Shown here piece after piece: positions 51,938-60,370 of a stretch of DNA of 64,000 nucleotides. The notes below the pieces were generated by a model. The model was not told where the DNA came from, did not search any database, and was given only the letters and a program-made list of their open reading frames with translations. Numbering within the stretch: the first letter of the stretch is position 1; every line of letters starts with the position of its first letter. This DNA comes from CAVSKL01 sp963728475 [NCBI: Candidatus Eiseniibacteriota bacterium] (lineage in GTDB: Bacteria > Eisenbacteria > RBG-16-71-46 > JABDJR01), in the NCBI GenBank assembly GCA_963728475.1, contig CAVSKL010000002.1, positions 124,001 through 188,000 of the forward strand, given 5' to 3'. Made by a program: the position numbers and the translations under genes.

Positions 51938-54900
51938 ATGGACGATCGAAACCAATGGGAGCGCCGGTTCGGAGGACGTTTCGAGGTCTGGGAGCCCTTG
52001 GGCGAGGGGGCGGAGGCCCGGCTGTTCCGGGTCCGGGACCGGTGGACGGGCCGGACCTCGGCGCTGAAGGTGTCGTCCGGTTCCCGGGCTCTGGTCCACG
52101 AGTTCCGGCTCCTGTCGCGGTTGCGGCACCCCTGTCTGATCGAGTCGCAGGATCTGGTATGGGACGGGAAGGTGGCCGGGCACCTGCTGGAGTACGTGCC
52201 GGCGGTGGCGCCGGGCAAGTTGTGGGAAGCGGGCGGGGAGGAGGCGGTGTGGTCGGCGGTGACGCAGGCGCTGCGGGGGCTGGCCTACCTGCACCGGCAC
52301 GGGTACGTGCACGGGGACGTGGCGCCGGGAAACGTGCTGGTGTGGCGGGAAGGGGAGCGATGGCGGGCGAAGGTGGCGGACCTGGGGTTGGCGGCGCTGG
52401 AAGGGGAGGCGGCCGGGATCCGGGGGACGGTGGGTTACATGGCGCCGGAGGTGGCCCGGGGGGAGGGGACCGTGCCGGCGAGCGATCTGTTCGGGCTGGC
52501 GTCGACCGCGGTGGCGTGGGTGGACGGGCGGGGGCGCTCTGAGGGGTCGAGCGCGGCGGAGGCCCTGAAGCGGGCGACGTCGGGACGGGCGGTGGCCCCG
52601 CCGGTGCGGCGGGTGTCGGTGGAGCTGGCCGGGCTGATCGAGCGGTTGGGGAGGGCGAAGCCCGGGGAGCGCTCAGGGGGCGAGTGGGATTCGCTTCGGG
52701 AACGTGAGAGCGCGTGGGGGCCGCCGGTGGTGCAGTCGGGGGTGTGGGGACTGGAGGAGCCGATCGCGGGATGGCGTTCGCGGCTGGAGGAGATCCCCTC
52801 CGGCCGGGTGGCGGCGCTGGTGCTGCGGGGCCGGTACGGGACGGGGAGGCGGACGGCGGCGCGGTCGCTGGCGCGGGAGCTGGTGTCGGAGGGATGGTCC
52901 GCGCTGTGGGAGGTGCCGCTGGAGGCGATGCGGGAGTGGTTGGGAGTCCGGGAGGGGAGCCCGGATCCGGTACGGCTGGCCCGGGAGCTGGGACGGCGGT
53001 TCGAGGGCCGGGACGTGGTGGCGGTATGGCCGGAGCGGGCGGGGGAACTGGAGTCGCGGCTACTGCGCGCGTTCACGGTGGAGCGGGAGCGCGAGGGGAC
53101 GGTTGGGCGCACGGTGGTGTTGAAGCCGGCGGGCCTGGGAGGGGACGACGACGCGTCGTGGCTGGAGGGGAACCTGGGGGCGGCGGCGGTCTCCTGGAGC
53201 GGCCCCGATCGCGACGGCCTGGTACGGGTGGCGGCGGACCTGTTTCCCATAGAGGAGCCGGCCACAGAGCTGCCCGCGGACCCGATGGACCTGGCTTCCA
53301 CCCCGGTCGGACTCCTGCGGCTGAAGGAAGTCCGGTCCCGGGCGGAGGAGCCGGGAGCGACGGACGAGGAACTCCTGGCCCGGGACGTGACGCAGCTCTG
53401 GGAAAGGGTCTCGGACCGCGGCCGCGAGGTGCTGGCGCTCCTGGCGTGGAGCGAGAAGGGGTGGCGGTGGTCGTCGCTTCGGGCGGCGCTGGGCGGTCGG
53501 GGGGAGGTTCCGGAGCCGGTCCGGGAAGCACTGGCGACCGCGTCCCTCATCGCCCAGGACTACGGCCGGGGCGAACTCCAGGTGAGGATCGCGGACCAGG
53601 CGGTCCGGCCCCTCCTCCTCCCGCTGGCGCCGGAGGCTCTGACCGCGGAGCGGACCGCCGAGGTGGCGGCGATCCTGGCCGGGGACCCGGACGTGCATCC
53701 CGGAGACCTGGGGCTGGCGGGGTCGGCCGCCCGCCGCGGCGTGGCCATGCCGGAGTACACGGCCCGGGCGCTGGAGAGCGCGGTGGGCGCCGGCGAGTAC
53801 GAATCGGTCCTCCGGTACTGGAATCTCTTGCGGGAGCTGGACCCGGAGGCGCCGGCGCCGGTGTGGCGGGCGGCGGCGACCGCGGCGCGGATGTTGGGCC
53901 GGTTCAAGGAGGAGGTGGCCGCGCTGCGGGGGCTGATCGCGGCGGGACCGGACGAGCAGGACGTGTTCGAGCGGCGGCTGCAGCTGGTGGACGCCCTGGT
54001 GGCGGCGGGGGAGACCGAGGAGGCGGCGCGGGTTGCGATTGCGCTCTCGGAAGAGTCCGCGGCGAGCGAGCGGGTCCGGCTGATGACGCGGCTCAAGCAC
54101 GCGGAGATGCTGTGGCAGAACGGGAAGTACGACGAAGGCCAGGCGATCTACGAGGACATGCGCCGCGAGGTCCCGGCGGTGCCGGACGTGGAGATCCAGT
54201 ATTGGATCAGTCGAGCCCGGTACTCGGGACAGACCCGCAACCCGGCGAAGATGAGGGAGTGTCTGGAGGCCGCGGAGAAGGCGGGAGGGGAGGGGTGCGA
54301 GCGCTTCCCGTTGTACTTCCACGCGAAGGCGGGGCTCTTGCTGGAATTGGATGAACTCGAGGGGGTGAGCCGGCTGGCGGCGCGAGCGATGAAGCTCGCC
54401 GAAGAGCAGGGGCTCTGGAACGAGTACGTCATGATCGCTTTGCGCACGGCGGGCGTTCAGCATCACCTTGGGTCGGCGAGGGAAGCGGGGCGGATCAGCT
54501 CGGGCGCTCTCGCCACCGCCGTTGGATTGCGCAACAAGCGAATGATCGGGATGGCTTCTCTCTTCGCGGCCACCGGGGATCTCGTCCTCGGGAGGATAGG
54601 CCCCGCTCTGCGCCGCTTGCTCTATCAGGAACGGGAAGCGACGGCGGCCGGTGATCAATTCGTGTTGTCCCATTGCCGGCGGCTGTTGCTGCATCTTGCC
54701 GCCCAGACCGGAATGAGGGGGCAGTTGGAGCGGGCCCGCGACGCGCTCAGATCGACGGGAGAGCCGCTGCAGAACCCGGTTTCGGAAGCGGAAGGTCTCT
54801 GGTGCCTGTTCGTGGAGGATTGGGAGGGAGCGAGAGAGCACTTCGACTCCACCCTCGACGAGTATACCCGCCAGGGTATCCTCCGCGGTCAAGGAGCGGC

Positions 54901-55297
54901 GGCGGCCAGGCTGGCCTTGGCGCTGGCGATGCTCGGCGCGCCCGCGGAAGCCGCGGAGCGTCTGAAGGCGGCCGCGTCCACGCTGGGGCGGTGCACCTAT
55001 CCGGTCTTCGAGGCGGAGATGGCCTGCATACGAGCGGTCGTCGAGGATCGGCGGGGGGATGCGGATGTCAGCCGCACGTGCGCCGGTCTCAGCCAGGAGC
55101 GCCGGTACCTGGAGCTGGCCCTGTGGGGCGGGGTCATTCTCGAACGGGCCCGAAAAGAAGACCGCCTCCGGAACCGGGCGATGGTTCTGGAGGCGGTCCA
55201 GTCTCTGGCGAATTCGGTGGACTCCAAGGAGCTTCGTCGAGAGGTTCTTTCGTTTCCCCCGTTCCGCCGCTCGCTCGGGGCGGTCCGGGTCTCCTGA
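51938..55297 (+). CDS. PknK-like protein: non-RD Ser/Thr kinase + degenerate P-loop ATPase + TPR
   Basis: Protein of 1119 residues. The kinase domain (about 12-240) has GEGAEARLF, Lys44 (ALKV), Glu55, VHGDVAPGNVLV (Asp127, Asn132) and VADLGLA (Asp148). Catalytic residues remain, but HRD is HGD and DFG is DLG, so it is a non-RD kinase. Residues about 285-560 look like the AAA/STAND ATPase of PknK/AcoK regulators. However, the P-loop reads LRGRYGTGRRTAARSL, with Arg in place of the usual Lys. Helical repeats fill about 600-1100. It has no membrane helix and no obvious DNA-binding domain. It is likely a cytoplasmic signalling scaffold. Codon use in the first half is strikingly GGG/CGG-rich; later codons are more mixed. 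Confidence 0.85.
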   Translation: MDDRNQWERRFGGRFEVWEPLGEGAEARLFRVRDRWTGRTSALKVSSGSRALVHEFRLLSRLRHPCLIESQDLVWDGKVAGHLLEYVPAVAPGKLWEAGGEEAVWSAVTQALRGLAYLHRHGYVHGDVAPGNVLVWREGERWRAKVADLGLAALEGEAAGIRGTVGYMAPEVARGEGTVPASDLFGLASTAVAWVDGRGRSEGSSAAEALKRATSGRAVAPPVRRVSVELAGLIERLGRAKPGERSGGEWDSLRERESAWGPPVVQSGVWGLEEPIAGWRSRLEEIPSGRVAALVLRGRYGTGRRTAARSLARELVSEGWSALWEVPLEAMREWLGVREGSPDPVRLARELGRRFEGRDVVAVWPERAGELESRLLRAFTVEREREGTVGRTVVLKPAGLGGDDDASWLEGNLGAAAVSWSGPDRDGLVRVAADLFPIEEPATELPADPMDLASTPVGLLRLKEVRSRAEEPGATDEELLARDVTQLWERVSDRGREVLALLAWSEKGWRWSSLRAALGGRGEVPEPVREALATASLIAQDYGRGELQVRIADQAVRPLLLPLAPEALTAERTAEVAAILAGDPDVHPGDLGLAGSAARRGVAMPEYTARALESAVGAGEYESVLRYWNLLRELDPEAPAPVWRAAATAARMLGRFKEEVAALRGLIAAGPDEQDVFERRLQLVDALVAAGETEEAARVAIALSEESAASERVRLMTRLKHAEMLWQNGKYDEGQAIYEDMRREVPAVPDVEIQYWISRARYSGQTRNPAKMRECLEAAEKAGGEGCERFPLYFHAKAGLLLELDELEGVSRLAARAMKLAEEQGLWNEYVMIALRTAGVQHHLGSAREAGRISSGALATAVGLRNKRMIGMASLFAATGDLVLGRIGPALRRLLYQEREATAAGDQFVLSHCRRLLLHLAAQTGMRGQLERARDALRSTGEPLQNPVSEAEGLWCLFVEDWEGAREHFDSTLDEYTRQGILRGQGAAAARLALALAMLGAPAEAAERLKAAASTLGRCTYPVFEAEMACIRAVVEDRRGDADVSRTCAGLSQERRYLELALWGGVILERARKEDRLRNRAMVLEAVQSLANSVDSKELRREVLSFPPFRRSLGAVRVS

Positions 55298-55309
55298 AAT
55301 TCGAGGGGC

Positions 55310-55486
55310 CTAGTGCCAGATCGGGGGTTGCGTGTCCGCCGGCACCTGCCCCGCTTGCTGCTGCTGGATGCTCCCCACGTCTACCCCCGTGGGAGCGGTC
55401 TGCCCGCAACCCCAGGCGAAGACGGGAAGGGCGATGAGGCCGGCGACGGCGAGAAGGCGGCGGATTCCGGTAGCTTGCTTCTTCAT
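55310..55486 (-). CDS. Very small lipoprotein (58 aa)
   Basis: Short gene convergent with the PknK-like gene, with 12 bases between stops. The ATG at 55486 has AAGGAGAG five bases upstream; the longer upstream frame lacks this. The signal MKKQATGIRRLLAVAGLIAL ends in a lipobox (FAWGC). The mature peptide is only about 33 residues, contains four consecutive Gln and ends TQPPIWH. No family is recognised. It could be an envelope small lipoprotein or a peptide signal; nothing proves either. Confidence 0.6.
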   Translation of the reverse strand: MKKQATGIRRLLAVAGLIALPVFAWGCGQTAPTGVDVGSIQQQQAGQVPADTQPPIWH

Positions 55487-56033
55487 GGCGCTCTCCTTGA
55501 TTCCCCCTTCGGACCGCCGGCGGCTCTCGGACCGCCCCGCGGCTGACCGTCGTATCCGCAAGCCGGATGCCAGTCCGGGCCCGCCCGCTCGAATACCCGG
55601 GTATCGTCAAGTGCACCAATAAGTTGAATTCAAGATTCGACCGCCGTTCCGGGGATCCGGCGCCCGGCGCGCGGGGAAATTCCCCCGGGCCGGGGCCTCG
55701 GGACCACCCGCCGGCCCCCTACCCATCTCCGTCGCCCGCCGCAAGCGCCATGAATTCAACGGCTTAGGTGAAGGTGGCTGGCCTCAGCCGCGTTTTGGGG
55801 GAGAAGGCCCCGCTCCGCGAAGCCGGAGCCGCCAACGAGGGGGATTCCCGGGAGCCGGCCCCGGGAGCGGGCCGGGCTCCTCCCGCCGCGGTGGGGCGGT
55901 CCGGCGGAACGCGGCCGCGCGCCCTGCCCCGCGATTCCCCGGGAGGGCGGAGGCCGGTAGACTGGGGCCACCGGCCCGCCGGGGGCGGCGCGGGAACGGG
56001 ATGCAACTCTTTACCGGAAAGGAAATTCGCGGA
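55487..56033. other. Gene-poor stretch before the M1 metallopeptidase
   Basis: I support no gene in these 547 bases. A 10-bp palindrome TTGAATTCAA lies at 55624-55633, in a locally AT-rich patch that probably holds the promoter of the small lipoprotein. A second TGAATTCAAC occurs near 55751. The remainder is GC-rich without clear repeats or RNA structure. Confidence 0.45.
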
Positions 56034-58256
56034 ATGGGGAGGAACGCGGCCGCCGCCATGGTGCTCGTGCTGCCCGCGCTTCTCGTCGTCGGGCCCGCGC
56101 CCCCGGCGGCTTCGGACCCGCCCGGCCTCCCCCGGCGGCCGGCTCCCGCCTCCCTCATCGCTCCGCCCACCCCCGTCCCCGCGCCCCCGGGCTCCCGCAC
56201 CCAGCCGCTCCTGGTGCCGCTCATGGAGCGGGGACTCCTCCCCCCCGAAGCCTGCGACCGCCTCTCCCGCCTGCCCGCCCTCCCCCTCGCCGAGGCCCTC
56301 GCCGCCATCGACCGGGAAGCGGCCGCCCCCGCCTGCCTCCCTCTGGTGGCGCTCGACCGCCCCGCCCGACCCGACTCGATCGACGTCCTCCGCTACGACC
56401 TCCACTTCACCGACGTCGACGAGACGGACCGCACCGTCCGCGCCCGGGCCGTCCTCACCGTGTGCGCGCTGGCCCCGCTCACCGAGTTCCCGCTCGACTT
56501 CGCGGGGTGGCGCGCGACCTCGGTGTCGCTCGCGGCCTCGCCCGCCGACTCGCTCTTTCCCGTCCCCTCCGAGGCCTCGGACAGCACCCTGCGGATCGGC
56601 CCGTTTCCCGCCGCCGCTCCCGGGGACACCCTCATCCTGAGCGTCGACTACACCGGGAACTCACCGAGCTGCGCGGGGTGGGGCGGCGTGCCCGGGGGAT
56701 TCGTCTTCGATCCGCGCGGGGTCCACACCTTCAGCGAGCCGGACTACGCGCGCCGCTGGTTCCCGGCCCACGACGTCCCCTGGGACAAGGCGTACGCCTC
56801 CATCACCGTCGACGCCCCTCCCGGGCGCGTGGCCTCGGCCACCGGCGTGCCCGGTCCCGGCCGCGTGCTCGCCAACGGAGCGGTGCGGCGCACCTGGACC
56901 CTGGACGCGCCCGCCGCCACCTACCTCCTCGCGCTCTACCTGGGCGACTACGTGGTGGTGGACGAGAGCGGCCCCGGCGGGCTGCCGATGGAGTTCCATA
57001 CCTATGCCGAGTACGAGGCGCGCACCCGGGAGACCTTCGCCGGGGTCCCGGACATGATCGCGTTCTTCTCCACCTTCCATCCCTTCCCGTTCGCCCGCTA
57101 CGGCATGAGCCTCGGGAACTTTCCCGGGGGGATGGAGCACCAGACCAACACCCTGATCGGCTACTTCTATCTGTCCGGCACCCGCCAGGTGGAGAGCCTC
57201 TTCGCCCACGAGCTGGCCCACCAGTGGTGGGGGGACATGATCACCCCCGCGAGCTGGCGCGACGTCTGGCTGAACGAGGGCTTCGCCACCTACTTCGACC
57301 TTCTCTACTCCGAGCACCGCTACGGGTGGGCCGTCTTCCGGCAGCGCTCGGCGGTCATGGACAGCGTCTACTTCGCCCATCCCGAGCTCGACGTGCCCCT
57401 CCTCGATCCGGATCCCGGAGACCTCTTCACCTTCATCGTGTACAACAAGGGGGCGCGGGTGCTGGACATGCTCCGCGGGGTGTCGCGGCTCCGCCTCCTC
57501 TCCGGCCCCGCCGCCGGCGGGACCGAGCGCCGGGCCGCCGGGCTGGAGGGCGACCGCCGCTTCTTCGCGATCTTCACCCGGTACGCGGCCGCCCACGCCT
57601 ACGGGAACGCATCGAGTGCGGACTTCCAGCGCGCGGCGGAGGCGGAGCTGGGCGAGAATCTCGACTGGTTCTTCGGACGGTGGCTGCACACGGTGGGCCA
57701 CCCGGAACTCCTCTACGACTGGAAGGTGGAACGGTCGGACGGAGCCGGCGTCCGCCTTCGCGTGGCGGTCCGCCAGGTCCAGACCGGGGCCCCGGTCTTC
57801 CGCATGCCGATCCAGGTGGCCTACTCGAGCCGGGACACCGAGCTGGTCGAGGCGCGCGCCCTGGACCGGGCCGCGGTGGAGTGGACGGTGGACCTCCCGC
57901 CGGGGGACTGGACGGTCGTCCCCGACCCCGACGACTGGCTCCTGGACGAGCACCGGCGGGCGGCCCTCTTTCCCGTGCTCCAGGGTCTCCGGGTCGTGAA
58001 CAACCCTTCCCGGGGGGCGTTCGAGCTCGCCGGGACCCTGGAAGGGGACGTGCCCGTTCCGGGCGTCCTCCGGGTGTTCGACGCATCCGGACGGCTGGTG
58101 CGCGGGGTGAACCTGGGCGAGGTGGGGCCGGGCCCGGTCGCGGTGGCCTGGGACGGCCGAACCGGGGACGGCCGGGCCGCCCCCGCCGGGGTCTACTTCG
58201 CCCGGCTCGACCTGGGGGAGAACCGCGCGATCCGGAAACTCGTCCGGCTTCCTTGA
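56034..58256 (+). CDS. Secreted M1 family metallopeptidase with FlgD-like sorting domain
   Basis: Protein of 740 residues. The ATG at 56034 is preferred over 56001 because AAAGGAAA precedes it and a signal peptide follows at once (AAAAMVLVLPALLVVGPAP). The zinc site is HELAHQWWGD (His392, Glu393, His396) with Glu415 in WLNEGF. The substrate-recognition motif usually reading GAMEN is GGMEHQT, as in several secreted M1 relatives. The last 80 residues form a FlgD-like domain (VLRVFDASGRLVRGVNLGE, AAPAGVYFARLDLGENR). It is probably exported across the outer membrane and anchored or released there. It is distinct from the ERAP-like M1 enzyme at 47.5 kb, which lacks the sorting domain. Confidence 0.92.
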   Translation: MGRNAAAAMVLVLPALLVVGPAPPAASDPPGLPRRPAPASLIAPPTPVPAPPGSRTQPLLVPLMERGLLPPEACDRLSRLPALPLAEALAAIDREAAAPACLPLVALDRPARPDSIDVLRYDLHFTDVDETDRTVRARAVLTVCALAPLTEFPLDFAGWRATSVSLAASPADSLFPVPSEASDSTLRIGPFPAAAPGDTLILSVDYTGNSPSCAGWGGVPGGFVFDPRGVHTFSEPDYARRWFPAHDVPWDKAYASITVDAPPGRVASATGVPGPGRVLANGAVRRTWTLDAPAATYLLALYLGDYVVVDESGPGGLPMEFHTYAEYEARTRETFAGVPDMIAFFSTFHPFPFARYGMSLGNFPGGMEHQTNTLIGYFYLSGTRQVESLFAHELAHQWWGDMITPASWRDVWLNEGFATYFDLLYSEHRYGWAVFRQRSAVMDSVYFAHPELDVPLLDPDPGDLFTFIVYNKGARVLDMLRGVSRLRLLSGPAAGGTERRAAGLEGDRRFFAIFTRYAAAHAYGNASSADFQRAAEAELGENLDWFFGRWLHTVGHPELLYDWKVERSDGAGVRLRVAVRQVQTGAPVFRMPIQVAYSSRDTELVEARALDRAAVEWTVDLPPGDWTVVPDPDDWLLDEHRRAALFPVLQGLRVVNNPSRGAFELAGTLEGDVPVPGVLRVFDASGRLVRGVNLGEVGPGPVAVAWDGRTGDGRAAPAGVYFARLDLGENRAIRKLVRLP

Positions 58257-58436
58257 CCGCTTTCCCTTGCCATTCGCCGCTTGCGGGAAAAGAATTAAAG
58301 CCAGGTTCGGACCGGGCCGATCCCGTTTCGGGAGCGGGAGTTCTCCACCCCACATCATCGACGGTACATCTCCGCGGACGGACTCTTTCCGACTCGTTCT
58401 TTTGGGGGCGGATGCCCCCCGGGCAGATCGAGGTCC

Positions 58437-60236
58437 ATGAACCCCAAGAGCCGTCACATCAGCCCCGCCCTCCAAGCCGCAGGCATGTACCTGGTGGTGG
58501 GTTTCCTGTGGATCCTGTTCTCCGACCGGGTGCTGGGTTCCCTGGTCCATTCCCCGGATCTCCTGGTCCGGCTCGAGATGATCAAGGGCTGGGCGTTCGT
58601 GCTCGTCACCGGGGTCATCGTCTTCGCCGTCCTCTCCCGCTACATCCGGCTGGTGCTGGCCAAGGAGGAGGAGCTGAGCGAGATGAACCGCAAGCTCGCC
58701 ACCCTGTTCAGCAACCTCCCCGGGATGGCCTACCGGTGCGCCAACGACCCCCGCTGGACCATGGAGTTCGCCAGCGAGGGCGCGGCCCGGCTCACCGGCT
58801 ACTCGCCCTCGGACCTGGTGGCCGACCGCCGGGTCTCCTACGGCGATCTCATCCATCCCGACGACCGGAAACGGGTCTGGGACACGGTGCAGGCGGCGGT
58901 GGGCGGGAACCTGCCCTTCGAGCTGGTCTACCGGATCCACGACGCGCGCGGGGAGGAGCGCTGGGTCTGGGAGCAGGGGCGCGGGATCCGGGGGGCCGCC
59001 GGAAATCTCGAGGCGCTGGAGGGCTTCGTTTCCGACATCACCGAGCTCAAACAGCTTGAGGCGCAGTTCCGCCGGGCCCAGAAGCTGGAGGCGATAGGCC
59101 GCCTCGCGGGCGGGGTGGCCCACGACTTCAACAACCTTCTCACCGCGATCTCGGGCTACGCCTCCCTGCTCGCCCGGCGGCTGGATCCCGCCGCCGAAAA
59201 GGCCCATCGCGACCTGGACGAGATCCGGAAGGCGGCCGATCGCGGGGCCGGGCTCACCCGCCAGCTCCTGGCCTTCGGCCGCCGCCAGGCCATGCGCCCG
59301 GAGGTGATCAACCTGAAGAGCGTGGTGGCGGACATGGAAAGCATGGCGGGGCGGCTGGTCGGGGGCGACGTCGTCCTCGTCACCCACTTCGACGACGCCG
59401 ACGCCTGGGTCCATGCCGATCGCGGCCAGCTCGAGCAGGTGTTCATGAACCTGGTGGTCAACGCCCGGGACGCCATGCCCGCGGGCGGCACCCTCGCGGT
59501 ATCGGTGAGCCGCCGCGAGGTACCGCCCGCGTCGGCCGCGGACTGGGAGATCGCCGCGGGCCGGTACCAGGTGCTCGAGGTGAGCGACACCGGCACCGGG
59601 ATCGCCGAAGAGGTGGTCTCGCACATCTTCGAGCCCTTTTTCACCACCAAGGAGGAGGGAAAGGGGACCGGCCTCGGTCTCTCCACCGTTTACGGCATCG
59701 TTCGCCAGAACGGCGGGACCGTCCAGCTGGAGACCGAGGCCGGCCGCGGCACCACCTTCCTGGTCTATCTCCCCGAGGCCGCCGCTCCCGAGCGCGCTCC
59801 CGCCCCCGGGCCGGCGCCGGCGGCGGAGGCGCCGGGAGGCACCGAATTGGTGGCGGTGGCGGAGCCGGACGCGGGAATACGGGCCCTGTTGGAGCGCACC
59901 CTCGCCGAAGCCGGGTACGGCGTTCTGGACCTGTCCGAGGTCCGGGAGGGGTACGCCGCGGACGAAGGGCCGGCGCCGTCGCTCCTCATCGTGGACGGCG
60001 ACCGCGCTCCCCGGGGGCCCGAGGCCCTTGGGGCCGCTCTCGGGTCGCGCCCCGCCGGCACCCGGGTGCTTTTCATCGGGAGCCTCCCCCCCCACGGCGG
60101 CCTCCCGGATCTGGGCGGCGCCGGCCCGGTCTTCCTCCGGAAGCCCTTTACCTCCGAGGAGTTCCGGCTCAAGGTGCGCGAGGCCCTCGACTCCGGGGCC
60201 TCGGTCCGCGGCTCCGAGCCGCCCGATCGCCGGTAG
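58437..60236 (+). CDS. PAS sensor histidine kinase with C-terminal receiver-like domain
   Basis: Protein of 599 residues. Two membrane helices (about 12-30 and 50-70) enclose a very short outside loop. A PAS fold follows (about 85-205, ending GFVSDITELKQLE). HisKA (GRLAGGVAHDFNNLLTAISG, phospho-acceptor His229) and HATPase_c (MNLVVNARDAMPAGG, VSDTGTGIAEEV, GTGLGLSTVYGIVRQNGG) complete the kinase core. After a Pro/Ala linker, about 460-590 resemble a receiver domain with acidic EPD, a possible phospho-acceptor in LLIVDGD and Lys in LRKPFTSEEF. The match is weaker than for a standard receiver. No response regulator gene is adjacent. With so little sensor outside, the PAS domain probably senses an internal cue. 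Confidence 0.92.
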   Translation: MNPKSRHISPALQAAGMYLVVGFLWILFSDRVLGSLVHSPDLLVRLEMIKGWAFVLVTGVIVFAVLSRYIRLVLAKEEELSEMNRKLATLFSNLPGMAYRCANDPRWTMEFASEGAARLTGYSPSDLVADRRVSYGDLIHPDDRKRVWDTVQAAVGGNLPFELVYRIHDARGEERWVWEQGRGIRGAAGNLEALEGFVSDITELKQLEAQFRRAQKLEAIGRLAGGVAHDFNNLLTAISGYASLLARRLDPAAEKAHRDLDEIRKAADRGAGLTRQLLAFGRRQAMRPEVINLKSVVADMESMAGRLVGGDVVLVTHFDDADAWVHADRGQLEQVFMNLVVNARDAMPAGGTLAVSVSRREVPPASAADWEIAAGRYQVLEVSDTGTGIAEEVVSHIFEPFFTTKEEGKGTGLGLSTVYGIVRQNGGTVQLETEAGRGTTFLVYLPEAAAPERAPAPGPAPAAEAPGGTELVAVAEPDAGIRALLERTLAEAGYGVLDLSEVREGYAADEGPAPSLLIVDGDRAPRGPEALGAALGSRPAGTRVLFIGSLPPHGGLPDLGGAGPVFLRKPFTSEEFRLKVREALDSGASVRGSEPPDRR

Positions 60237-60370
60237 CGGCCCGTCCAGAAGGCGGCCGCGGGCCGATCCGCTCGTTCAACCGGCCCCCCGGCCCCCTCCT
60301 TTTCCCGCCCGTCCGCGCTCCGGTATCATCGTCGCTCGCTTCGTGACGCCGTCTCTTTCCCGGAGCCCGC

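Noticed and set aside
55567-55767. Short plus-strand frame in the gap after the small lipoprotein
   Set aside because: No ribosome site, low-complexity Pro/Gly/Arg composition and no similarity to anything recognised.
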